Shown here: piece after piece, positions 17,419 through 25,397 of the stretch | Layout: each line of letters starts with the position of its first letter | Position numbering within the stretch: the first letter of the stretch is position 1 | NCBI RefSeq assembly: GCF_965204195.1 | Contig: NZ_OZ241975.1 | Location: 1,550,001-1,614,000, forward strand | Direction: 5' to 3' | DNA: 64,000 nucleotides | Origin: Poriferisodalis sp965204195 | GTDB lineage: Bacteria; Actinomycetota; Acidimicrobiia; Acidimicrobiales; Poriferisodalaceae | Notes under the pieces: model-generated | Told to the model about the DNA's origin: nothing | What the model saw: the letters and a program-made list of their open reading frames with translations, nothing else | The model's database searches: none | Program-made: the position numbers and the translations under genes

Positions 17419-19101
17419 ATGAGCGGCAAGGAACGGCGCGCCTTGGGCGTGACGGAAACCGAGACCCACGGCGGCAAGCTGGCCGCCAAGGCGCTGAAGG
17501 CGGCCGGGGTGGAGTGCGTGTTCACCTTGTCGGGCGGGCACGTCATGGGCATCTACGACGGCTGCCTCGACGAGGGCATCGAGGTCGTCGACGTCCGCCA
17601 TGAGCAAGCAGCGACGCATGCCGCCGACGCGTGGGCGCGCCTGCACCCGGGCAAGGTGGGCGTGGCCATCCTCACCGCGGGCCCCGGGGTGACCGACGGC
17701 GTCACCGGCGTGGCGAATGCATGGCGGGCCAACTCGCCGATCCTGGTCTTCGGCGGCCAGGGGCCGTTCAAGCACGCTGGCCGTGGCTCGCTGCAGGAGA
17801 TGGACCACGTGTCGCTCATGCGGCCGGTGACGAAATGGTCGGGTGCATGCGGCGAAACCCGCCGCATCGCTGAGTACATCGAACTGGCCGTGCGTACGGC
17901 ACTCAGCGGTGTGCCCGGCCCGGCCTTCCTCGAGATACCCATGGACATCCTGCACGGGCCGGTCGATCTCGATGCCGTCGAGGTGCCCCGGTTTCGCGAC
18001 TACCGGGTGGCCGCTGCGGCTGCAGCTCCGCTGACCGAACAGGCGGCCCAGCTGATCGCTTCTGCGGAGCGGCCCGTCGTGATGGCGGGCACGGCACTGA
18101 AATGGAGCGAGGGCGGCGACGCGTTAGCGGCATTCTTGGATGCCACGTCCGTGCCGTGCTACGTGAACGGCATGGCACGCGGGGAGATCTCGTGGGATCA
18201 CCCGTCGTTCCTCTCGCTCACTCGCAAGGAAGCACTCGAAGCCGCCGACGTGGTGATCCTGGCCGGCACGCCGCTCGACTTCCGCATGAAGTTCGGCCGC
18301 GCCATCCCCGCCGACGCCCGCATCGTGCAACTCGACCTCGACGAGACGCTCATCGGCCAGAACCGCCCCGCCGATGTCAGCCTCGTCGGCAACCTCGGTG
18401 CCAACTTCGATGCGCTGCTGGACGTGTTCAAGGCCACCGGCGTGACCGTGGACGCCAGCGCACAGCTCGCGGCGCTGCGCACGCGCGAAGCCGAGCTGGA
18501 CGAGGCCCGCAGCGCCGAGCTCAACAGCGACGAGGTGCCGATCGACCCGCTGAGGCTGTGCCGCGAGATCGCCGACGCCGTCACCGACGACATGATCGTG
18601 ATCGGTGACGGCGGCGACATCGTGGCCCAGGCCTCCAAGGTGATCCGGGTGCCCAGGCGCGGCACCTGGATGGACCCTGGCCCGCTCGGCACCCTCGGCG
18701 TCGGGATGCCGTTCGCGCTGGCGGCGCAGAAGGCGCACCCAGACAAGCGGGTACTGATCGTTTACGGCGACGGCTCGTTCGGGCTCAACGGCTTCGAGTA
18801 CGACACTGCCGTGCGATTCGGCCTGCCCATCGTGGGCGTGGTCGGCAACGACGCTGCGTGGGGCCAGATGCTGCGGCCGCAGGCTGGCCTCTACGGCCAG
18901 GACCGGGTGGTGGCCACCGAGCTCAACTACACCCGCTACGACAAGGTGGTCGAGGCCATGGGCGGTCATGGCGAGCACGTGACCGAGCCTGACCAGATCG
19001 CACCTGCGCTTCAGCGAGCCTTCGACTCGGGTATGCCGGCACTGGTCAATGTGGAGATCCGCCAGGACCGCGGCGCCATGAAGGGCTCCACCTACGTATA
19101 G
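17419..19101 (+). CDS. Thiamine diphosphate-dependent enzyme (acetolactate synthase-like)
   Basis: A 560-residue protein of the acetolactate synthase/2-hydroxyacyl-CoA lyase family. The start ATG 17419 has GGAGG at 17408-17412. The PYR domain carries the activating Glu in 'VRHEQAATHAADAW' and 'LTAGPGVTDGVTGVANAW'. The central domain is normal, and the PP domain has the ThDP/Mg motif 'VYGDGSFGLNGFEYDTAVRFGLP...VGND'. It lacks a regulatory-subunit gene next door, which argues against a dedicated IlvB. Oxalyl-CoA decarboxylase, 2-hydroxyacyl-CoA lyase or another ThDP carboligase are alternatives. Confidence 0.85.
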   Translation: MSGKERRALGVTETETHGGKLAAKALKAAGVECVFTLSGGHVMGIYDGCLDEGIEVVDVRHEQAATHAADAWARLHPGKVGVAILTAGPGVTDGVTGVANAWRANSPILVFGGQGPFKHAGRGSLQEMDHVSLMRPVTKWSGACGETRRIAEYIELAVRTALSGVPGPAFLEIPMDILHGPVDLDAVEVPRFRDYRVAAAAAAPLTEQAAQLIASAERPVVMAGTALKWSEGGDALAAFLDATSVPCYVNGMARGEISWDHPSFLSLTRKEALEAADVVILAGTPLDFRMKFGRAIPADARIVQLDLDETLIGQNRPADVSLVGNLGANFDALLDVFKATGVTVDASAQLAALRTREAELDEARSAELNSDEVPIDPLRLCREIADAVTDDMIVIGDGGDIVAQASKVIRVPRRGTWMDPGPLGTLGVGMPFALAAQKAHPDKRVLIVYGDGSFGLNGFEYDTAVRFGLPIVGVVGNDAAWGQMLRPQAGLYGQDRVVATELNYTRYDKVVEAMGGHGEHVTEPDQIAPALQRAFDSGMPALVNVEIRQDRGAMKGSTYV

Positions 19102-19128
19102 CCGGAGCCGCACTTCCGCCGGTCGGCT

Positions 19129-19428
19129 CTACGGCAGGATGTCGTGGGTGCCGCAGCGGCGCCACTCGATGTGCCGCAGTCCTTGCCGGGGCGGGTTTCC
19201 CAGGGAAAATGTGGCCCGTCCGTCGTCTGCCCAGCGGAATTCGAACAAGCCGTCGACACCATGCAGCTTGCTGACAATTCCCTTCCGGAACCAGTGTCGG
19301 TTGCCGGATTCGATCTCTCGCAGATCGGCAACGAAGAGTGCGAGTGCGGTGTAGAACTCTTGCCGTTGTGCTCTCGTGAGCTTCGCAATGTCGCGGCGAA
19401 ACCGCGCGGAGGAGGCGTACGTCGGCAC
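19129..19428 (-). CDS. RelE/ParE-like toxin candidate
   Basis: This 99-residue basic protein reads like an actinobacterial RelE-type cytotoxic repressor: 'ARFRRDIAKLTRAQRQEFYTAL' helix pair, 'FRKGIVSKLHG', 'FEFRWADDGRATFSLG' strand and the ending 'IEWRRCGTHDIL'. Such proteins usually cleave mRNA on ribosomes. It starts 9 nt after the stop of the specificity-domain gene, so it is the last gene of the type ISP locus. No antitoxin gene is adjacent. Family membership is by pattern recognition only. Confidence 0.6.
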   Translation of the reverse strand: MPTYASSARFRRDIAKLTRAQRQEFYTALALFVADLREIESGNRHWFRKGIVSKLHGVDGLFEFRWADDGRATFSLGNPPRQGLRHIEWRRCGTHDILP

Positions 19429-19437
19429 GATCCCTGG

Positions 19438-20277
19438 TCACTCGGGAGCGGTGTCGTATGGAATTGATTCGAGATGGGCGACGAATTCTTCGTCGGTGTA
19501 GATGACGCCAGTGGAGTCTTCGAGAGGAGGTCCCTTGCCCTGCGATTCGATGATGTCGGCCAGAGTGACGGGGCCGGGCTCGTACAGGTGCGACTCACCG
19601 GGGCGCGAGGTCGGCAACCAGGCGATGATGTGGGCCGACTCGTAGCTCACGGTCACCAGTCGGCGCAGGTGGCGAATCAGATTGAACGGCTCGTCTGCCC
19701 AGTCGCGCCACCCGTTCGGATCGTCGATGATGCCTGATGCCTTGTCGTGCTTGACGCGGAGGCTGTCGATGGCCCATTGCAGCGGGGTGCGCCCCGAGAC
19801 GGTGTAATGCACCGTCTCGACTGGAATCCCCACAAGCTGGCACCGGTTGTTGACCACCAGCACCGTGCGGTCTTCGGTGCCGTCAGAGCCCTTGCCCCAG
19901 CGCATCCGACCCTCGATCCGGTATGCGCTGCCGTCGGCGTCGCCCTCGTCTGGCTCGCCATCCACGAGGCACTGCACGGGGTACTCGTCGACGGTTTCGT
20001 AGCCGATGTGGAGGTCCATCAGCTTGCGCCCAGCTGCCCGGAACGGCTCGAAGTCGTCGGCCAGCGGGATGCGCGGCAGGTTGCGTTGCAGGTCGTGGCG
20101 GTAGTCCATGCGCCATTCCGGCGAGTGCATCACGCCGTACAGGTACTCCCAGATGTCGTCCTTGGAGATGTCGGGGCCGTACTTGGCCTGGAACTGCTCC
20201 AACGCCCAATCGGTGACGTTGTCCGAGGTAGTTGGTGTGCTGGCGTCGGGGAGCGGCAGGGAAAGCGTCTCGGTCAT
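19438..20277 (-). CDS. Type ISP restriction-modification, C-terminal specificity domain as a separate protein
   Basis: In single-chain type ISP enzymes this ~250-residue region is the C-terminus that follows the methyltransferase and recognises DNA. Here it is its own 279-residue ORF. Family landmarks are 'VTDWALEQFQAKYG', 'DDIWEYLYGVMHSPEWRMDY', 'NLPRIPLADDFEPFRAAGRKLMDLH' and 'PYP'-like 'YPVQCLV'. Its ATG overlaps the stop of the upstream frame as ATGA, so translation would be coupled only when the upstream tract is in its present frame. The first ~20 residues (SLPLPDASTPTTSD) are linker-like, which suggests that a formerly continuous gene was split here. Confidence 0.85.
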   Translation of the reverse strand: MTETLSLPLPDASTPTTSDNVTDWALEQFQAKYGPDISKDDIWEYLYGVMHSPEWRMDYRHDLQRNLPRIPLADDFEPFRAAGRKLMDLHIGYETVDEYPVQCLVDGEPDEGDADGSAYRIEGRMRWGKGSDGTEDRTVLVVNNRCQLVGIPVETVHYTVSGRTPLQWAIDSLRVKHDKASGIIDDPNGWRDWADEPFNLIRHLRRLVTVSYESAHIIAWLPTSRPGESHLYEPGPVTLADIIESQGKGPPLEDSTGVIYTDEEFVAHLESIPYDTAPE

Positions 20278-23200
20278 CGCTGTTGTGTCCGGGGGAGGGC
20301 GCGGCCGGCTGGGTCCAGAGCGTGCAGATCGGGGAGCACTCGAGTTGCCAGCGTGGCGAAGGTCGTGCGGGTGGACGGCGTGCTCAAGAGGATTGCCTCC
20401 ATCGCGGCAGCGCGCGCGTCTGTTGAGAGCCCTTTATCGCTGCGATGTCGGGCATGGTGTTCGTCGCCAGTGCTTGGAAGGTCATGTTCGAGGCCCCTGA
20501 GATCAGGATCGTCGTCGTGGGATGACCCGGGCGGGCTGGTTGGTGCCGACGGCGCAGAGGTCGACGATGCAATCGGTCGCCAGTGTTCCGAAGACTGACC
20601 GGTTGCTGGGCGCCGTGATGCAGATCCCGGTCGGTCGGTCGGTCGGTCGGTCGGTCGGTCGGTCGGTCGGTCGGTCGGTCGGTCGGTCGGTCGGTCGGTC
20701 GGTCGGTCGGTCGGTCGGTCGGTCGGTCGGTCGGTCGGTCGGTCGGTCGGTCGGTCGTCAGCGTCTATAGCAGATTCGGTCAGTGGGAAGAGGTCACTTG
20801 TGGCCCTCGCCTGAGAAATGATGCGATGGTCCTCGTAGAGCCAGAGCTTGGTAAACGGCCGGTACAGCACCTCGCGAATGCGGCTGTCGTCGAACTCGAT
20901 TTCGAGGTTGCGCTTGAGCGAGTTCTTCAAGGTGTGCGTCCACTTGATGGTTTCGAGGTCATCGTTCGCGGTGATGCTCTCGAAGGATGCACCCTGTTCC
21001 ACGGCTTGGCGTGCGCGCTCGTAGGCCCCGATGAGTGCGGCCACTTTGGTTGAGAGCGCTTCCCGGCTGAACGCGTAGACGTAGGCGTCACAGTTCGTCT
21101 TTGCACCGAGGACGCTCTCCTCGGTGATGGCAGCTTCGCTCGACGAATTCCGGCTGACCGTCAGAACGGGCAGCAGATCCGAGAAGGAGCCGTCGGTGAG
21201 GTTGACCCAGTCGTGGGCGTCATTGACGGGGACCGCTTGGAACAGGTCGCTGGTGACGTCGCCAAGTCCTGCGAGCCAAGCGAACTTTGCGTCACGAGTC
21301 GAGTACTCGGGCGCTCCGACGTAATGCAGCGTGGCGGGACTTGGGCCACTGCTCGGGTTGCGAACGAGCACGGTGAGTTGCACGCCGTTGCGGGAGCCTT
21401 GGCCGAATATCTTGTCGCCCTCTCGCCGGTACTCATCGCCCGACTTCATCGCGTCACCGAGCAGGTTCACGACGTAGATGTCGGTGAACTCGTCTCGCAA
21501 CGACGCACGCATTCCTGCAAGGGAGGGTGCATTCGAGAGCGAGTTCGGATGCACCATGGCGATGACACCAGGGCGATCTCCAGTGCCTTCTGGGGTGTCG
21601 AGACGGTCGCACGCCCAGCGGAATGCCTCCACGTACAGGTTTCCCGAGGACGGCCCGGCGCCGCGGCCGGTGACTTCGCGGTGCCTGCGGCCGTAGGTGT
21701 CGCGGACGCGTTGTTCGATGTGAGGATGCTCGACGTTCGGGTTGTCGTCGCCTGCCGACTTCTGGCCGGCCGACCATGGGGGATTGCCGATGATGACTTG
21801 GATGGGGAGTTCGTTCTGCTGTCGGGCGCGGGCCGAGTTGTAACCAATCGTTCCCGTTCCGGGCAAGCTTGCGGGGTCGTGCGAGAACGTGTCGGTGAGC
21901 ACGATGCCGCTGAATGGTTCGTAGCTTCCCGTGCGGTCCCGGTAGCCCTCTTCGATCTTGATGGCGGCCAAGTAGTAGGCGAGGAGCACGATCTCGTTGG
22001 CGTGGATCTCTTGGACACTGCCGCCCGGCACCAGCGGGTTGTGCGTGTTGACGAACTTGCGCTCCAAGTCTTCGTCTGCGATCAGCGGCTCGCCGTCGCT
22101 GTTCTTCTGGGTGAGCAGACGGTTGATGAACGTGCCCGTGCCCGTGAAGGGGTCCAAGATGTGGACATCTTTCGAGGTCAATCCTCGTCCGAACTCTTGG
22201 CGCAGCACAGCGTCGACCGACCGCAGCATGAAGTCCACCAGTTCCACAGGCGTGTAAACGATCCCCAGCCGAGTGATCTCGGCGGGCATCGCCTCCTTGA
22301 AGAACGACTCGTACACCTCCAGCATGATCTTGAGCCGGGCGTCAGAGTCGGCCGCGCCAGAGAGGCGGTTGCGGACGCTGTCGTAGAACCGGTCCAATGC
22401 GACCGTCTCGTCACGAAGCCGGATGTCGGCAGCCTTGAACTCGTCAAGCAACTCGTTCAAGGCGGCGGAGATCGGGTTGCGGTCGGCGAAACCGCTGCCT
22501 GCGAACAGCGCATCGAAGACCGGCATCGTGACCACATGCTGGGCGACGAGCACCGCAAGGTCGCCAGACGGCAAACTTCCGCCGATGGTGGCTTCCATCT
22601 GGTCGCCGAAGCGCTCGAACTTGGCGGCCAAGTCAGGGTTGGCCCCGACAGCGGTCCGCACATGCTCAGTAATGGTGCCGGTGATCCGTGCCACCTCACG
22701 GCCCCAGCGGTCCCAGTACTGGCGATCCCCGCAGGCGGCCACCAGCCGTGACGCAATGGCGTGCTCGAAGGGCAGACGCTGCTGGGTCACCTTGCCGTCG
22801 ATGTCGCCGCCGTCTTGCTCGCATTCACACTCGGCGTCGGCCCGACCGCATGTGCTGCATACGCCGCTCGGCAGGATGCTGATGGGCAGCCGTCCTGTCA
22901 GGTCGGCTGTGTTGATCGCGACGTCTAGGCGTTCGTCGTGTGAGCGCAGGGCTTTGAGGACCTTCCAAACGGCCTTGAAGTCGGAGCCCGACAAGACTTG
23001 GTCGTCGAGCAGGCTTGCGCCGGAGGGAACCACCACCGGCAGGATCACGTAGCCGACATCTTTGTGTTCGGCGCGCCGCATCACGCGGCCGACGGCCTGT
23101 ATGACGTCGATCTGTGACTGCTTCGGTTCGAGGAAGATCACGGCGTCCAATGCCGGCACGTCGATGCCCTCAGTGAGGCAGCGGGCGTTGGTCACAATGC

Positions 23201-24926
23201 GGCAGGCGCCGCCGGGATCGCCTTGTCGCAGCCATGCAATCGTGTCGGCCCGTTCGAGAGCGTTCTTCGAGCCGTCGACGTGGCGTACGTCGCAGCCGAG
23301 CAGTTCGGCCCTATCGCCTGTCGCCGTCCGACCATGCACCGCTGCAGCCACTGCCTCGACGACGGGGTTCCAATACCTCTCCACCAGTTGGGAGTTGCGG
23401 ATCCGGTTGGTGAAGGCGATGACTCGCTGGGCAGCGTCCTGCGGGTTGACGGCGCCCGTGACACGGCCCTCAGCGGTGGTGGTAGTGGGATCGGCCAAGC
23501 CGTCCCAGCAGCCGGCGAAGCGAACTGCGTCGTGGATGCTGAATGGCCGATCGTCGTCGATCACGATGCTGTCGTAGGCATCGAGCACCGGGTTCTCGGC
23601 CACCGCGATGACCAGCACCTTGTAGTCGGTGAGGTGGCCGCCCTCGACGGCGTCGCCGAACGACATGCGGTACAGCTCCGGGCCGTAGATGCTCGGATCG
23701 TCCATCGAGAAGACGTCGAAGTCGCGCTCGTGTTCGTCGGCTCGGCGCCTGGCTGCCTCGGTGTACACGCGAGGTGTCGCCGTCATGTAGAGGCGCTTGT
23801 GGGCTCGCACGCGCTCAGGGTTGTGAATGAAGGAGTACGGGGTGATCGTTCGACTGTCTGCCTTGCCCTTCTTCGGCGCCTTCGTGTCCTCGATGCCGGT
23901 GGTGCGGTGGGCCTCGTCGCAGAGCACGAGATCGAAGGGGGGAACTTGGGTGTCCGTGCCGTCTCCAGCCTGCGCGTCAGCGATGAGGCTGAGCGATTGG
24001 TAGGTGCAGAACACGACGGTCATCGCGTCCGAATCGCTCATGGCTAGCTGCGCTGCGATGCGCTGCGGATCAGTGGTGACCGGCATTGCCAACTCGGCCA
24101 GCGGCGCATCCTCGGCTGCGTGTCCGGCGCGAGTATCGGAGCACACGCCGATGTAACGATGCGCAATGTCGGGATTTCGCTGGCGTGCCCATTCGCGCAT
24201 CGTCTGGTTCATCAGGGCGATTGAGGGCACCAAGTACAGGACCCGCCCGCCGACGCCGGCCTGCTGTTCGGCAATCCACAGCGAGACGACCGATTTGCCC
24301 GTTCCGCAGGGCAGTACGAGTCGTCCGCGGTCTCCCGCGGCGAGCCCGTCGAGCACCTTCGCTATCGCCTCAACCTGAAACGGCTTGGGCGTATGGCGCG
24401 GCTGGGGCGTGAAGCGCAACTCGGTCGGGTCGTCAAGGCACTCGTCCCAGTTGATCGGCCACGACTCGAGGTCGCTGCGGTGCAGCACCTCGCACCGCGG
24501 CGATGCCTGTTCGACCATCGTCCGCGCTTGCGCGGTCATCGGCGACGTCAGCACGAGCAGGCGTGCGGAGAACGCCGAGCCCGACGATGCCGAGATGAAG
24601 GAGTCGACCTCGGCCTTGCTGATTCGACCTTCGATGTGCGCTTTGGTTTGGATAGCGCACAGTCCTCCGCCTGCCTCGGGGGTCTGCTCGGCGACGAGGT
24701 CGATGCCGACATCGGCCCCGTAGCCGTGGGCCTCGCGGTCGGGCCATTCCATCCAGCGCCAAACGTGCTTGAAGCGCCGGGGGCCATAGAGGTCCGGGTG
24801 TCGTGCCAGAGCAGCTTGCATCAGCCTCTCGAACGCGCTGCCGCGGGCCTGAGGCGTGTCATAACGCTCGCTGAGCATTGCCAAGAGATCGGCTTGCTCC
24901 GTCGTTGCCGTTCGAGTCGATGCCAT
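20274..24926 (-). CDS. Type ISP restriction-modification protein (nuclease-helicase-methyltransferase), phase-variable
   Basis: With start ATG 24926 the current product is 1550 residues. Domains in order: Mrr-like PD-(D/E)xK nuclease ('GADVGIDLV ... AIQTKAH', about residues 55-90), SF2 translocase with Walker A 'LPCGTGKS' and Walker B 'LCDEAHRT', helicase C-terminal half with 'QAVGRVMRRAEH', N6-adenine methyltransferase with motif I 'ILDPFTGTGTF' and catalytic 'NPPW'. After 'SDLFPLTES' comes a (PTDR)n stretch from 32 tetranucleotide repeats, ~75 residues without family resemblance, then the ISP-type segment 'TLATRVLPDLHALD'. One unit more or fewer would shift frame into a different copy of that segment. 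The enzyme should cut and methylate the same short site. The specificity domain is the next gene. Confidence 0.9.
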   Translation of the reverse strand: MASTRTATTEQADLLAMLSERYDTPQARGSAFERLMQAALARHPDLYGPRRFKHVWRWMEWPDREAHGYGADVGIDLVAEQTPEAGGGLCAIQTKAHIEGRISKAEVDSFISASSGSAFSARLLVLTSPMTAQARTMVEQASPRCEVLHRSDLESWPINWDECLDDPTELRFTPQPRHTPKPFQVEAIAKVLDGLAAGDRGRLVLPCGTGKSVVSLWIAEQQAGVGGRVLYLVPSIALMNQTMREWARQRNPDIAHRYIGVCSDTRAGHAAEDAPLAELAMPVTTDPQRIAAQLAMSDSDAMTVVFCTYQSLSLIADAQAGDGTDTQVPPFDLVLCDEAHRTTGIEDTKAPKKGKADSRTITPYSFIHNPERVRAHKRLYMTATPRVYTEAARRRADEHERDFDVFSMDDPSIYGPELYRMSFGDAVEGGHLTDYKVLVIAVAENPVLDAYDSIVIDDDRPFSIHDAVRFAGCWDGLADPTTTTAEGRVTGAVNPQDAAQRVIAFTNRIRNSQLVERYWNPVVEAVAAAVHGRTATGDRAELLGCDVRHVDGSKNALERADTIAWLRQGDPGGACRIVTNARCLTEGIDVPALDAVIFLEPKQSQIDVIQAVGRVMRRAEHKDVGYVILPVVVPSGASLLDDQVLSGSDFKAVWKVLKALRSHDERLDVAINTADLTGRLPISILPSGVCSTCGRADAECECEQDGGDIDGKVTQQRLPFEHAIASRLVAACGDRQYWDRWGREVARITGTITEHVRTAVGANPDLAAKFERFGDQMEATIGGSLPSGDLAVLVAQHVVTMPVFDALFAGSGFADRNPISAALNELLDEFKAADIRLRDETVALDRFYDSVRNRLSGAADSDARLKIMLEVYESFFKEAMPAEITRLGIVYTPVELVDFMLRSVDAVLRQEFGRGLTSKDVHILDPFTGTGTFINRLLTQKNSDGEPLIADEDLERKFVNTHNPLVPGGSVQEIHANEIVLLAYYLAAIKIEEGYRDRTGSYEPFSGIVLTDTFSHDPASLPGTGTIGYNSARARQQNELPIQVIIGNPPWSAGQKSAGDDNPNVEHPHIEQRVRDTYGRRHREVTGRGAGPSSGNLYVEAFRWACDRLDTPEGTGDRPGVIAMVHPNSLSNAPSLAGMRASLRDEFTDIYVVNLLGDAMKSGDEYRREGDKIFGQGSRNGVQLTVLVRNPSSGPSPATLHYVGAPEYSTRDAKFAWLAGLGDVTSDLFQAVPVNDAHDWVNLTDGSFSDLLPVLTVSRNSSSEAAITEESVLGAKTNCDAYVYAFSREALSTKVAALIGAYERARQAVEQGASFESITANDDLETIKWTHTLKNSLKRNLEIEFDDSRIREVLYRPFTKLWLYEDHRIISQARATSDLFPLTESAIDADDRPTDRPTDRPTDRPTDRPTDRPTDRPTDRPTDRPTDRPTDRPGSASRRPATGQSSEHWRPIASSTSAPSAPTSPPGSSHDDDPDLRGLEHDLPSTGDEHHARHRSDKGLSTDARAAAMEAILLSTPSTRTTFATLATRVLPDLHALDPAGRALPRTQQR
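20277..20625 (-). repeat. Three tandem diverged 116-nt copies, one per reading frame
   Basis: On the minus strand, copy a begins at 20625 (ICITAPSNRSVFGTLATD...), copy b at 20509 (ILISGASNMTFQALATNT...), copy c at 20393 (ILLSTPSTRTTFATLATR...). The spacing is 116 nt both times, and 116 leaves remainder 2 on division by 3, so the copies are in three different frames. Each ends shortly after a conserved 'R-(A/V)-(L/I)-P-R': a stops at 20503, b at 20384, c at 20274. They align as I-x-(I/L)-(S/T)-x-(P/A)-S-x-x-(S/T)-F-x-x-L-A-T-x-x-x-x-D-(L/I)-x-A, the motif normally found once in type ISP proteins between methyltransferase and specificity domain. DNA similarity is modest, while the protein motif is kept in all three. 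Confidence 0.9.
20628..20757. repeat. (CGGT)32 tetranucleotide tract inside the type ISP gene
   Basis: 32 perfect CGGT units (20628-20755) plus CG; on the coding strand ACCG. It encodes repeating PTDR in the present frame. All three frames are open through the tract. The uninterrupted length makes slippage during replication very likely. By my reckoning loss of one unit moves translation to copy b, and gain of one unit to copy a. Confidence 0.98.
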
Positions 24927-25056
24927 CGACCGATTCACGCCACTCGCGATCCTGCACCCACGTGCCGCACAGTACCGGCCTGTCCGGCGAGCAGCCACGG
25001 CGAGCGGCCTCCGCGCCGTTGACGGGAGTCTGGACGAGCGTTTCATCGTGGGGCAA
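24859..25056 (-). CDS. Small ORF overlapping the type ISP start
   Basis: A 65-codon frame (TTG start at 25056) between the first small ORF and the type ISP gene, overlapping the latter's start by 68 nt. Codon third positions are mostly G or C, as in real genes here. It contains two cysteines and 'CGTWVQDREWRESVDGI'. I do not recognise it, there is no clear ribosome binding site, and it may be a shadow or the remnant of a longer leader gene. Confidence 0.25.
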   Translation of the reverse strand: MPHDETLVQTPVNGAEAARRGCSPDRPVLCGTWVQDREWRESVDGIDSNGNDGASRSLGNAQRAL

Positions 25057-25071
25057 GCCGGGGGCAGCATG

Positions 25072-25272
25072 TCACTGTTGCCTGCGGTCGGAATCGGCCT
25101 CCGGGGGACTTGTGCGGGATTCCTGCCGGTAGGTGGCTGCGCCACCGGCCGAGAGTGCGGCAAACGCAATATCTGCCGTCACATCGTCTTCGACGAGGCG
25201 GTCGAGCGCTTCCTGCTCTTCGGCTTCGTCGCCGGACAGCAGCACGGCCCAGAGATCGTCGACGAATCCCAC
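25072..25272 (-). CDS. Small acidic protein at the head of the type ISP operon
   Basis: A 66-residue ORF with GTG start 25272. The first half is acidic and helical (MGFVDDLWAVLLSGDEAEEQEALDRL). A well-spaced promoter ends just before it, so the transcript would begin at or within a few bases of the GTG, a leaderless mRNA. No homolog recognised. Small acidic proteins ahead of restriction genes can be controllers, but no helix-turn-helix is evident here. Confidence 0.4.
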   Translation of the reverse strand: MGFVDDLWAVLLSGDEAEEQEALDRLVEDDVTADIAFAALSAGGAATYRQESRTSPPEADSDRRQQ

Positions 25273-25280
25273 GAGATGAC

Positions 25281-25309
25281 ATCATTCAAGTAAAATTCAT
25301 GATGTTCAA
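25281..25309 (-). promoter_or_regulatory. Promoter of the type ISP operon
   Basis: Minus strand: -35 TTGAAC (25309-25304), spacer of 17 nt, -10 AATGAT (25286-25281), in a locally AT-rich patch. Initiation is expected near 25274, two or so bases from GTG 25272. Confidence 0.55.
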
Positions 25310-25397
25310 ATGGTTTTCAGGTACAACTGAGTTCATCGAGTTCGCGTGAGCTGATGCGGAGCGGACTTGGAATCCACCGTCGTTCTACGCTCGGCGC

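Noticed and set aside
20277..20625. Triplicated segment as a plain assembly duplication
   Set aside because: The copies differ strongly at DNA level, so they are not artefactual copies of the same reads; only the conserved protein motif is shared.
20641..20760. CRISPR array
   Set aside because: The repeat is a pure 4-bp microsatellite without spacers.
25290..25397. Tiny AT-rich ORF upstream of yedK
   Set aside because: Only 16 codons, no ribosome site, and it coincides with the type ISP promoter.
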